NCBI GenBank assembly: GCA_002215675.1
Contig: NGFH01000002.1
Coordinates: forward strand, 595,887-659,886
Source: Bacteroidetes bacterium 2013_40CM_41_45
GTDB lineage: Bacteria > Bacteroidota > Bacteroidia > AKYH767-A > 2013-40CM-41-45
Length of the DNA stretch: 64,000 bases
Reading direction: 5' to 3'
Shown piece by piece: positions 16,235 through 23,600 of this stretch. Position 1 is the stretch's first letter; the number at the start of each line of letters is the position of its first letter. Both the position numbers and the translations under genes were made by a program. Below the pieces are notes generated by a model that was not told where the DNA came from, made no database searches, and saw only the letters and a program-made list of their open reading frames with translations.

Positions 16235-16981
16235 TCAAGCGTGATAATAAGTTATAAAGCACTTTGCTGGTTGGTACCAAATATACAAACCCTCTCTGTT
16301 TTCTGGCTCACCAAAATTAAGTAATTCACCTTTGAAATTATTCAGATACTCTTGGTATTCTTTTAGAGAGATATTAATTCCTTTTTGTTTCAATTCAGAA
16401 ATTCCAAAATCAAAAAGCATTTGTTTAGATTTCCCGAAACTATTATCAAATTCTGCTTTTGATTCAATGGTAGGTATGCTGTAATTAATCGCAGTAGAGA
16501 ATGTCAACCAAAGACCTCTTGCGGTTGTGTCAGGTTCAAACAAATGATTTGTGTCAATTACGAAATAAGGATTTTGAAATTCGGATTTCCAAAGCGTATC
16601 GTTATTTACAACCCATGAAGATTTAACGGTAACATCTTTTGAAACTAAATAAACTCTGTTTCTGATTGTGTCTTGCTTATTATCACCGTCAAGATTTCCG
16701 ACAACAATCATTGTAGTATCAAGTACTTTTCCGTTGAACTGTTTCATTACTGCAATTAGTCGGCTGATAAATTTTGCTTTGAATGATTCCGTTCCGCTCG
16801 TAAGCTCTTTTTCGTATTGGCTAATCAATTCTTTATCGGCTGATAGCGAAGAAGCACGAAAAGTATTGGTTGAATCTGTGTCACTCTTACTTTGTCCTGA
16901 AACATCTTTGCTCGTTGTGTCCGATGAATATCTCGTCAAAAAGATACAAAATGCGATTATGAAAAACCTAAACACTGTCAT
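16235..16981 (-). CDS. Hypothetical exported protein, cassette-like
   Basis: I do not recognise this 248-residue protein. It starts with a hydrophobic run (MTVFRFFIIAFCIFLTRYSS), a probable signal peptide or anchor, then a Ser/Thr/Asp-rich linker. The body contains VVGNLDGDNKQDTI, similar to the Ca-binding loops of FG-GAP/VCBS-like or dockerin-like repeats. No catalytic motif is seen. Base composition is visibly more AT-rich than neighbouring housekeeping genes. The gene is bounded by complementary ends: GTTAGCAGC (minus strand, 17022-17014) before it and GCAGCTAAC after it (16220-16212), with 16 of 20 positions matching over the longer ends. This is the pattern of a mobile gene cassette. Confidence 0.6.
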   Translation of the reverse strand: MTVFRFFIIAFCIFLTRYSSDTTSKDVSGQSKSDTDSTNTFRASSLSADKELISQYEKELTSGTESFKAKFISRLIAVMKQFNGKVLDTTMIVVGNLDGDNKQDTIRNRVYLVSKDVTVKSSWVVNNDTLWKSEFQNPYFVIDTNHLFEPDTTARGLWLTFSTAINYSIPTIESKAEFDNSFGKSKQMLFDFGISELKQKGINISLKEYQEYLNNFKGELLNFGEPENREGLYIWYQPAKCFITYYHA

Positions 16982-17002
16982 TTGCTATGCTGTTTAATTG
17001 GA

Positions 17003-17022
17003 GCGCTAGAATTGCTGCTAAC
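17003..17022 (-). repeat. Start boundary of the minus-strand cassette-like unit
   Basis: On the minus strand the unit opens with GTTAGCAGCAATTCTAGCGC. Its reverse complement matches the end of the same unit (16231-16212 read on the minus strand) at 16 of 20 positions. This is what is expected if both are halves of one recombination site split by insertion. Confidence 0.55.
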
Positions 17023-17097
17023 ATTCAAATATACGCTACAAATTTAAAACTTATAGCGCTAAGCAATGCAATACACGGGCATTAATGCGGGTTGCAA

Positions 17098-17114
17098 AAA
17101 AGAAAATCGTTATA
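17098..17114. repeat. Right copy of 17-bp perfect direct repeat (segment boundary)
   Basis: Identical to 15504-15520. It merges at its right end into a period-7 array (GTTATAT, GTTATAC) at 17109. Confidence 0.8.
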
Positions 17115-17164
17115 TGTTATACGAAAGAACGATTGCACATTCCGTATAATTTATAACGTCTAAC
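17109..17164. repeat. Inverted period-7 array downstream of the sigma factor gene
   Basis: GTTATAT GTTATAC (17109-17122), a 21-base spacer, then GTATAAT TTATAAC GTCTAAC (17144-17164). The two halves are inverted copies of the GTTATAN word and could form a stem. It ends three bases before the stop codon of the ECF sigma gene (minus strand). Confidence 0.7.
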
Positions 17165-17166
17165 TA

Positions 17167-17793
17167 TTAAATATGCTTCTGGGAGCTTTTCAGAATCTGG
17201 AAAAGAAATTCGCGCGCGCGAAACAACTGCGCTTTTACTGTACCGAGTGGTAACTGGAGTTCGGTTGCAATTTCTTCATACGACCGTTCCTGGAAGTAGC
17301 GCAGTTCAACCAATCTCTTATAACGTGGTTTCAGTTTCTCAACAATGTCACGCATCAAAACAGCTTTCTGTTTTTTTATCATGAACTCTTCCGGGTCCAG
17401 GGTTCCCGATTTCAATTCAAGAGTTGTTTCCTGGCCTTCGTCATTTTCAAATCCTTTGTCAATAGAAAAAGTCATCTTTCTTTTTCTGCGGATAAAGTCA
17501 ATGCAATTGTTGGTAGCAATTTTAAAAAGCCATGTACTGAAAGCATAATCGGGAGTATACTGATGCAAATTCTTGAATGCTTTTCCAAATGCTTCAATGG
17601 TTAAATCGTCCGCATCATCGCGGTTGTTCACCATTTTGAGCAGCATAAAATAAATGGAATCCTTATAGCGCGCCATTAATTCGGCATACGCTTTCTGGTC
17701 GCCATTATTCACAGCCATAGAAACAAGCTTGTAATCGTACACCGCCTTTTCAGACAGGTTGGGATTCAGTTCCCTGATATCCTTTATTTCCAT
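17167..17793 (-). CDS. ECF RNA polymerase sigma factor
   Basis: A 208-residue sigma-70 family protein of the extracytoplasmic-function type. Region 2 is AYAELMARYKDSIYFMLLKM to ADDLTIEAFGKAFKNL with STWLFKIATNNCIDFIRRKR. Region 4 is the helix-turn-helix RSYEEIATELQLPLGTVKAQ. It directs RNA polymerase to a regulon that cannot be read from here. The start codon lies inside the end of the upstream glycosyltransferase gene (10-base overlap), so the two are translationally coupled. No anti-sigma gene is adjacent. Confidence 0.92.
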   Translation of the reverse strand: MEIKDIRELNPNLSEKAVYDYKLVSMAVNNGDQKAYAELMARYKDSIYFMLLKMVNNRDDADDLTIEAFGKAFKNLHQYTPDYAFSTWLFKIATNNCIDFIRRKRKMTFSIDKGFENDEGQETTLELKSGTLDPEEFMIKKQKAVLMRDIVEKLKPRYKRLVELRYFQERSYEEIATELQLPLGTVKAQLFRAREFLFQILKSSQKHI

Positions 17794-18905
17794 GTTGTTT
17801 GTTTTTGCATTGACGAAAGTAAGAATATAGGAGATAGAAAAACCAAAATCGGCTCTATAAAAGGAAACAGGATAATGAGGTCTTTTTCGCCCAATTTGAG
17901 CATAGATTTTATATTGATAAGTAATTGAAAAACGAAGCGGGCTGAAAACAGAGCCACAGCTATTCTCCAGTCAAAGCCCATTGCAAGCCATACAATTAAT
18001 GCGGTGTAAAAAACAAAAGCAGAAATAGCATCAGCGCTTAAAAATATTTTGTGCTGCATCCGGTAGCGTCCTGACGTAGAAAGATGCCTGCTCTTTTGCC
18101 TGAACCACGCGTTGAAATTTTTTGCCGCCTCGGTAAACGTAAACGATGCCTTACTGATTTCAATGGCGACATTATTTTTATTTGCCGTTTCATTCACAAA
18201 CAAATCATCGTCTCCGGAGGCAATATGGTTATGGTTTGCAAAACCTTTGTTGCGGAAGAAAAGCGATTTCCTATACGCAAGATTTCTTCCCGTACCCATG
18301 TATGGCATTCCGGCTAACGCAAAAGAAAAATACCGAAGCGCAATCATAAATACATCAGTCCGGATAATGCGGTTAAGCAAACCTTTTCCTTTTGTCACTG
18401 CACCATAGCCCAGCACGATTTCTTTTTTATCATTAAAATTATCCTGCATGTTTTTAAGCCATTGGGAACTCGCGGGTATACAATCGGCATCGGTAAGCAG
18501 CAGGTGTTCATGAGTAGCTGCTTTGATTCCGAGAGTGAGCGCAAATTTTTTCCCGTGCCTGTATTTTTCCTGCTCTTTTATGCTCACTACTTTCAAATGC
18601 TTGTGTTTTGGTTTAAGTTCTTTTAAGAAGTTTTCGGTTTCATCCCATGAGCAATCATCAACCAGCACCACTTCGCAGCCGTTACCATCTTGTTCGAGAA
18701 CAGCCCCGATATTTTTCCGGAGATTTTGCAGTTCACTCCTGGCGCAGATTACAATGGACACCGGCAACGGCCGGGAGCCTGAAATTTTTTTCCTGTAGAA
18801 CGCAAAACGACTGTACAGAAAAGCGTGGAATAAAACCTGCACCAGAAATGATGTTGCGAGAAACCAGAAGAGAATGGCTTCGAAGTGTGTGTGAAACGTC
18901 AGCAT
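17784..18905 (-). CDS. Membrane-anchored family 2 glycosyltransferase
   Basis: A 373-residue protein (ATG 18905) with an N-terminal membrane segment (HFEAILFWFLATSFLVQVLF). The GT2 catalytic domain has SIVICARSE, EVVLVDDCSWDET and the metal-binding DxD as LLLTDADCIP. GDDDLFVNE follows, and RQKSRH stands where the usual QxxRW motif would be. Two or three hydrophobic segments follow near the C-terminus. It probably transfers a sugar to a lipid or polysaccharide at the inner membrane; donor and acceptor are unknown. It overlaps the ECF sigma gene by 10 bases and is divergent from tgt (116-base gap). An upstream in-frame start at 18998 would run into the tgt promoter region and is unlikely. Confidence 0.87.
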   Translation of the reverse strand: MLTFHTHFEAILFWFLATSFLVQVLFHAFLYSRFAFYRKKISGSRPLPVSIVICARSELQNLRKNIGAVLEQDGNGCEVVLVDDCSWDETENFLKELKPKHKHLKVVSIKEQEKYRHGKKFALTLGIKAATHEHLLLTDADCIPASSQWLKNMQDNFNDKKEIVLGYGAVTKGKGLLNRIIRTDVFMIALRYFSFALAGMPYMGTGRNLAYRKSLFFRNKGFANHNHIASGDDDLFVNETANKNNVAIEISKASFTFTEAAKNFNAWFRQKSRHLSTSGRYRMQHKIFLSADAISAFVFYTALIVWLAMGFDWRIAVALFSARFVFQLLINIKSMLKLGEKDLIILFPFIEPILVFLSPIFLLSSMQKQTTWK

Positions 18906-18977
18906 GAATGTATAGCATGAACAAAATTTCTTGTTGATGCGGGCAAATGTAGACCGAAGCTGAAAAATCAAATGGTC

Positions 18978-18985
18978 TATCTTTG
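18978..18985 (+). promoter_or_regulatory. -7 promoter element for tgt
   Basis: TATCTTTG fits the Bacteroidota -7 consensus TAnnTTTG exactly and lies 36 bases before the tgt ATG. No clear -33 TTTG is visible at the usual spacing, so support is partial. Confidence 0.4.
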
Positions 18986-19021
18986 GCAAAGATATCAACG
19001 TGCATTTGTTTAAAAGGTAAT

Positions 19022-20152
19022 ATGAAATTTGTTCTCACTTCACTCGATAAAAAAAGTAAAGCGCGGTGCGCAGTCATCGAAACCGGCAGGGGAAAAATTC
19101 TTACGCCGGTTTTTATGCCCGTCGGAACGGCCGGAACGGTGAAAGGAATGCACCAAAAAGAGCTGGATGAAAACGTGCGGGCGCAGATTATTTTAGGCAA
19201 TACGTACCATCTTTATTTGCGTCCGGGAATAGAAATTATTTCTTCTGCCGGAGGCCTACACAAATTTATGGGATGGAATAAACCGCTCCTTACCGACAGC
19301 GGAGGATACCAGGTCTATTCGCTTTCGGAGAAAAGAAAAATTTCGGAAGAAGGCGTTTCATTTTCATCGCACATCGATGGCACGCAGCATTTTTTTTCTC
19401 CGGAATCGGTAATGGATGTGGAGCGCGTTATTGGCGCAGACATCATCATGCCGCTGGATGAATGTGCTCCGTACCCCTGTGAATATAATTATGCCAAATC
19501 GGCCATGGAGATTACACACCGCTGGCTCAAACGGTCCATAAAAAGATTTGCCGAAACAAAACCGCTTTATGAAAAGGAGCAAACGTTATTTCCTATTGTG
19601 CAGGGAAGTGTTTATCATGATTTAAGAACAGAGTCAGCAAAAATTATTTCTGATTTGGATTGCGAAGGAAATGCCATCGGCGGTTTGTCGGTAGGGGAGC
19701 CGGCAGAAGAAATGTATGAGATGACGGAAAAAGTTTGCGCAATCCTTCCTGCAGAAAAACCTCGCTACCTGATGGGGGTGGGCACACCGGTAAATATTCT
19801 TGAATGCATTGCGTTGGGAATTGATATGTTTGATTGTGTCATACCTACCCGCAACGGCAGGAATGGAACCATCTACACGTCAAACGGAATTATGAATATG
19901 AGAAACGAAAAATGGAAAAATGATTTTTCGGAGGTCGATGAAGAAGGGACTTCTTTCGTTGACCGTTCATACAGCAAATCGTACCTTCGTCATTTAACAG
20001 TCAGCAATGAAATGCTGGCAGCGCAGATTTCAACACAGCATAACCTAACCTTTTACTCATGGCTTGTAGAGGAAGCACGAAAAAAAATTGAGGAAGGAAA
20101 TTTTTATGACTGGAAAAATGAAATGGTGAAAAAACTTTCTGCCAGATTATAA
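19022..20152 (+). CDS. tgt: tRNA-guanine34 transglycosylase (queuine/preQ1)
   Basis: Tgt swaps guanine-34 of GUN-anticodon tRNAs for preQ1, leading to queuosine. The 376-residue protein has PVFMPVGTAGTVKG, LGNTYHLYLRPG, the general acid D92 in TDSGGYQVYSL, MPLDECAPYPCEYNYAKS and the nucleophile region FDCVIPTRNGRNG. The usual zinc ligands (CxCxxC near the C-terminus) are absent: the place reads EEGTSFVDRSYSKSYLRHL. I believe this is the normal Bacteroidota variant. Start chosen at ATG 19022 (MKFVLTSLDKKSKAR); an upstream ATG at 18983 overlaps the promoter-like element. The T9SS gene begins 35 bases downstream. Confidence 0.93.
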   Translation: MKFVLTSLDKKSKARCAVIETGRGKILTPVFMPVGTAGTVKGMHQKELDENVRAQIILGNTYHLYLRPGIEIISSAGGLHKFMGWNKPLLTDSGGYQVYSLSEKRKISEEGVSFSSHIDGTQHFFSPESVMDVERVIGADIIMPLDECAPYPCEYNYAKSAMEITHRWLKRSIKRFAETKPLYEKEQTLFPIVQGSVYHDLRTESAKIISDLDCEGNAIGGLSVGEPAEEMYEMTEKVCAILPAEKPRYLMGVGTPVNILECIALGIDMFDCVIPTRNGRNGTIYTSNGIMNMRNEKWKNDFSEVDEEGTSFVDRSYSKSYLRHLTVSNEMLAAQISTQHNLTFYSWLVEEARKKIEEGNFYDWKNEMVKKLSARL

Positions 20153-20187
20153 TTTCTGAAAACTATTCCCGAAAAATAAAAAACCAC

Positions 20188-21186
20188 ATGAAAAAAATTA
20201 CACTTGTCTTGTTCTGCATTCTTTCAACCAACTTGTTTGTTGCCAGCGGACAAGTGGTGAATGAAGTAGTTGACTTTAACTTTTACGCCAGCCCCACTAA
20301 TCATGATTTTGTGAACCACTTTAATAATGGATTGGGATTATCTCAGATAACTACCAACGGTATAACGGGCGGCTGCCTTGTAACGCCAGCAACTATGAAC
20401 TGGGGAAATGACGATGCAGTGTATTGTTCAAAGTATATTGCCGATTCCGGCTCATATTGCAAAACATATATTTCTTTTAAATACGACACTACCCTTTTCA
20501 ACTCATCAGGATTCGACCGCGCGGTTTCTATTTTTCTCCGCCCTTCTGCCGATTTCAACCATTATATTATTGCTTCGGTTTCGCACACACATAGAATAGA
20601 ACTCCTTACGTACTCATGGACCAACAGCCCCGGTCCCCTCCTGAACCTGGTTCATGACCATTGGTATGAATTTATTTTAAGAGTGCCTTTTACCGGAGGC
20701 GCATCCGGAGACCAGGTTGATATTAATACAGCGGTAATGGATTTAGGTATTTCAGGACTGGATCCTCCCAACGTTATAAATACTGCAGTGGGAACCATTA
20801 ACGACAGCATACTCGTTGCCGATACTGCCATTGAGGTTTCGTTTACCGCCACATCATATGGAGGAGCCAGGTACATTGATGACTTTCAGTTTGAAGGAGT
20901 CAAAAGCGCTGATAGTTGTATTTCTATTCCTACTTATATTCCTGAACCGGCAGCAGAAAATTTTTCTGCGTTTATCTCCGGCAATGAATTGATAATTCAA
21001 AATGTTTCTGAAAGCAGAGGGCAAACTGCCGAAATTTATTCTGTCAACGGCAAGAAAATTTATTCCGCCCCGCTAGCCGGCCGGGAAAGCAGGGTTAACA
21101 TTTCTAATTGGAGCCCCGGAATTTATTTTGTGAGAGTGAAAACATCTGATTCTTCTTCCACAAGGAAAGTTGCTGTTTTGCATTAA
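20188..21186 (+). CDS. T9SS type A cargo protein, function unknown
   Basis: A 332-residue exported protein with signal peptide (MKKITLVLFCILSTNLFVASGQ) and a short C-terminal type A sorting domain (AEIYSVNGKKIYS ... WSPGIYFVRVKTSDS). The central part (residues 25-240) looks like a beta-sandwich with RYIDDFQFEG near its end, a feature of concanavalin-like or carbohydrate-binding folds, but I cannot assign a family. It is secreted by the T9SS. It follows tgt by 35 bases and could be read through from it. Confidence 0.8.
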   Translation: MKKITLVLFCILSTNLFVASGQVVNEVVDFNFYASPTNHDFVNHFNNGLGLSQITTNGITGGCLVTPATMNWGNDDAVYCSKYIADSGSYCKTYISFKYDTTLFNSSGFDRAVSIFLRPSADFNHYIIASVSHTHRIELLTYSWTNSPGPLLNLVHDHWYEFILRVPFTGGASGDQVDINTAVMDLGISGLDPPNVINTAVGTINDSILVADTAIEVSFTATSYGGARYIDDFQFEGVKSADSCISIPTYIPEPAAENFSAFISGNELIIQNVSESRGQTAEIYSVNGKKIYSAPLAGRESRVNISNWSPGIYFVRVKTSDSSSTRKVAVLH

Positions 21187-21205
21187 ACCCTGTCCTTTGT
21201 CCCTT

Positions 21206-21235
21206 TTTGGTATTTCCCGAATGATTGTATATTTG
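21206..21235 (+). promoter_or_regulatory. Bacteroidota-type promoter of rpmB
   Basis: TTTG at 21206-21209, an 18-base spacer, then TATATTTG at 21228-21235. This is a full match to the -33 TTTG / -7 TAnnTTTG pattern. The transcript would start near 21242 and have a leader made almost wholly of the inverted heptamer array. Confidence 0.65.
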
Positions 21236-21249
21236 CGCCCCCCGAAGGG

Positions 21250-21308
21250 GTTATACGTTATAAGTTATTAGTTATATGACGTATAATGTGTAACATATAA
21301 CTTATAAC
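21250..21308. repeat. Inverted period-7 array in the rpmB leader
   Basis: Four words GTTATAC GTTATAA GTTATTA GTTATAT (21250-21277), three bases, then GTATAAT GTGTAAC ATATAAC TTATAAC (21281-21308). The second half is an approximate inverted copy of the first, so the leader RNA can fold into a long hairpin ending 7 bases before the rpmB ATG. Confidence 0.8.
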
Positions 21309-21315
21309 TATCAAG

Positions 21316-21549
21316 ATGTCACGTATTTGCGAACTCACCGGAAAAAAGCCCACTGTTGGTCATAAGGTATCTTTCTCTAACCGGAAGACAAAAAGGCGTT
21401 TTTATCCTAATTTACATATAAAAAGGTTCTATGTTCCCGAAATGGGCGGATGGATTACCCTTAAAGTTTCTGCTGCTGCCCTAAGAACCATTAATAAAAA
21501 AGGCATCAGCGCCTGCCTTAAAGAAGTTCAGGAAAAGGGAAGAATCTGA
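21316..21549 (+). CDS. rpmB: 50S ribosomal protein L28
   Basis: A 77-residue protein with the L28 motifs MSRICELTGKKPTVGHKVSF, NRKTKRRFYPNL and the C-terminal VSAAALRTINKKG. Length is typical of Bacteroidota. In this phylum rpmB is usually followed by rpmG (L33) and a tiny DUF4295 gene. Neither is present; a terminator and cassette-like units follow instead. It has its own strong promoter. Confidence 0.95.
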   Translation: MSRICELTGKKPTVGHKVSFSNRKTKRRFYPNLHIKRFYVPEMGGWITLKVSAAALRTINKKGISACLKEVQEKGRI

Positions 21550-21608
21550 TTGAGTGGGAAGTTCGGAGTGGGGAGACTTTTTTAATATCCACAAATTTAT
21601 ACAGGCAT

Positions 21609-21634
21609 AGACCACGCACTGCGTGGTCTTTTTT
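21609..21634 (+). terminator. Rho-independent terminator after rpmB
   Basis: Perfect 9-bp stem AGACCACGC / GCGTGGTCT around the loop ACT, followed by six T. It lies 60 bases after the rpmB stop. Confidence 0.9.
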
Positions 21635-21756
21635 ATTTTCTAAAAGCCGCCATCGAGTTGCGACAATCCGCAACATAGTTGTGGGTAATTTTTATATTTG
21701 TTTGAAAATGGATAATTCCTAATATTGGGAGTTGAGGATAATAGATGTTATCCGCA

Positions 21757-21771
21757 ACTGCTTTCCGCTCC
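21757..21771 (+). repeat. Start boundary of cassette-like unit 1
   Basis: GTTATCCGCAACTGC. Its reverse complement occurs, with one extra base, at the end of the same unit (GCAGTATGCGGATAAC, 22872-22887). Under the integron model the crossover would be between G21757 and TTATCC. Confidence 0.6.
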
Positions 21772-21808
21772 GAACAAACGGCAGTGCTAATTTGAAATTG
21801 ATTGCAAG

Positions 21809-22843
21809 ATGATTGAAAAAGTAACAAATAATAAATTCAATACTGAGAAACTAAATCTCAATCCACCTGATAAAGTCAAGGAGAAACTTGACTATTACAG
21901 AACTCTTTTTAACAAAACACACGATTTACCATCTGAACAGTTTGAAGAACTCACGAATAGCATTAAAACATTTTTCAACCTGAAATCAGTTGGTTTTACC
22001 GACAATCCACCAACAAGATTAATTCGCATTTCAAACAACAATCGTATTCTGGAGGGTAAAGAACTAAGTTACTTAACTGACATTTCTCAAATACTTGCTC
22101 CACCTATCAAGTACTGCAATTTTGGAAGATGCAATGTTCCGGGACAGCAAGTGCTTTATTGTTCAACAACAGAAGCGGGAGCATATTGGGAAACACGACC
22201 GAAAAACGGAGATGTTATTACTCTCTCTCAATTCGAATTGAAAGAAGGTGCAAAAGTGAATTGCAATGTTGTTGACCATCAAAATAAGGTGAACCAAAAC
22301 GGAACGCACCCGCTGCAAATTGTCGGTGCAATGCTTTCGGAATTTTTAATTGATGCTTTTAGTTTAGAGGTTTCAAGAGACCGTCCAAAAGATTATTTAT
22401 TTAGTTCGTTACTGGCTTCTGAACAATTATTTTATCGTGTTGCTACCGACAACAATATCCAAGCAATGATTTATCCAAGCGTTCAGAAAAAGAAATTCGG
22501 GACAAATTTTGCAATTAAAAACGAGTTGATTTTTGAAAAATATAATCTTATTGGAGTTGAGACAAGGTTTATATTAGATGAGTTTGAGAATATCAACCCT
22601 CAAACAGAGGAGTTAATTACCGATAATTTAATTAGCTCTTTTGCTACAGAAACATTTGATTTTGTCAATGGTAAAATACTTTACAATGAGGACGCTAAGC
22701 ACCTCTTTAAACTTTCAAGGAGACTTCAGACAGGCGCAGGAAAACAATTCAGGTATGATAATCCTGGAAATGTAAAAAATTTGACTTTTAATGTATCTGC
22801 AAATAGAGCAGCACAATGGCCAGAATCATTCAAATCAAATTAA
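21809..22843 (+). CDS. RES-domain protein
   Basis: A 344-residue protein whose middle resembles a RES domain: LIRISNNN, then FGRCNVPGQQVLYCSTTEAGAYWET, matching the R-x-N-x-PG-x-x-LY-x-x-x-x-x-x-A-x-x-E pattern with the conserved Arg, Tyr and Glu. Known RES proteins with an Xre-like partner are toxins that degrade NAD+. Here no Xre/MbcA-type antitoxin gene is adjacent, and the protein is longer than the ~150-residue toxins, so a toxin role is only a possibility. The gene is AT-rich and is the sole gene of cassette-like unit 1, with complementary ends at 21757 and 22887. Confidence 0.68.
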   Translation: MIEKVTNNKFNTEKLNLNPPDKVKEKLDYYRTLFNKTHDLPSEQFEELTNSIKTFFNLKSVGFTDNPPTRLIRISNNNRILEGKELSYLTDISQILAPPIKYCNFGRCNVPGQQVLYCSTTEAGAYWETRPKNGDVITLSQFELKEGAKVNCNVVDHQNKVNQNGTHPLQIVGAMLSEFLIDAFSLEVSRDRPKDYLFSSLLASEQLFYRVATDNNIQAMIYPSVQKKKFGTNFAIKNELIFEKYNLIGVETRFILDEFENINPQTEELITDNLISSFATETFDFVNGKILYNEDAKHLFKLSRRLQTGAGKQFRYDNPGNVKNLTFNVSANRAAQWPESFKSN

Positions 22844-22870
22844 TTAGATATAGAACAAGTAACTCAGAGT

Positions 22871-23030
22871 AGCAGTATGCGGATAACATTAAGATTAAAG
22901 AAATAAAAAAAAGAAGGGCTTTGATAGGTAAACAAAGAGTTGAGCTTCTAATGAACAGTGTAGGTAAACGAACAGTTGTGCTTCTAAACCCTTCTTTTTT
23001 TTACTTCTTTAATCCCTTCTTCGTTATGCG
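22871..23030 (+). repeat. attC-like long palindromic element A
   Basis: Outer arms GCGGATAAC (22879-22887) and GTTATGCG (23023-23030) enclose an inner stem of 26 bp. 22893-22918 pairs with 22989-23014 at 25 of 26 positions, the odd one being a G-U pair. The 70-base loop holds two direct copies of a 25-base word (22927-22951 and 22963-22987, 22 of 25 identical). Size and plan match an integron attC (R''-stem-loop-stem-R'). The stem could also stop transcription. Confidence 0.75.
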
Positions 23031-23137
23031 TCATGCTTGGGGACACTGCTAACTTTGAACTAACTGTAAGAAACTGACGAACTAAAAACAAACGGGAATG
23101 CTGAAAACCGATTAGAGTAAGCACAACTAAATTTTAT

Positions 23138-23563
23138 ATGAACATACAAGAACAAATCAAAAAATATATTACTAACCAACCTGAACCAAAACGCAGCGAC
23201 ATGCAAGCGTTGCACCGCATCATTCTGCAAGTAATGCCAGCATGTAAATTATGGTTCTTGGATGGTAAAAACAGTGAAAATAAAACCGTTTCTAATCCTA
23301 ATATAGGATATGGATTTCACACCATAAAATATGCTGATGGAAAAATCAGAGAGTTTTATCAAATTGGTATCAGTGCAAACACAACCGGAATCTCTGTCTA
23401 TATCCTTGGTATTAAAGATAAGAAATACTTAGCCCGGACATATGGAAAAAAACTCGGCAAGGCGAGTGTGAGCGGATATTGCATTAAGTTCAAAACGCTG
23501 AAAGGTATAAACATTGATATACTTGAAGCGGCAATACGATATGGGGTTGAGGCTACGAACTAA
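23138..23563 (+). CDS. DUF1801 (YdhG-like) domain protein
   Basis: A 141-residue soluble protein matching DUF1801. It opens with MNIQEQIKKYITNQPEPKRSDM and the helical LHRIILQVMPACKLWF, then GYGFHTIKYADGKIREF, ISVYILG and a C-terminal ILEAAIRYG. The family has a small alpha/beta fold related to Bacillus YdhG/YdeI; its function is not established. It is the only gene of cassette-like unit 2, between elements A and B, in the same orientation as the genes before and after it. Confidence 0.75.
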   Translation: MNIQEQIKKYITNQPEPKRSDMQALHRIILQVMPACKLWFLDGKNSENKTVSNPNIGYGFHTIKYADGKIREFYQIGISANTTGISVYILGIKDKKYLARTYGKKLGKASVSGYCIKFKTLKGINIDILEAAIRYGVEATN

Positions 23564-23600
23564 CTACGAACTTCAAACAGTTGTGCCTTGAACGAGCAGT

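Noticed and set aside
19022-20152. Tgt as an inactive or decayed gene because the zinc Cys motif is missing
   Set aside because: All catalytic motifs and the full length are intact, and I recall the same C-terminal form in other Bacteroidota.
21809-22843. RES protein as part of a toxin-antitoxin pair
   Set aside because: No Xre/MbcA-type antitoxin gene lies directly upstream or downstream. The neighbours are a palindromic element and a DUF1801 gene, so the pair cannot be claimed.
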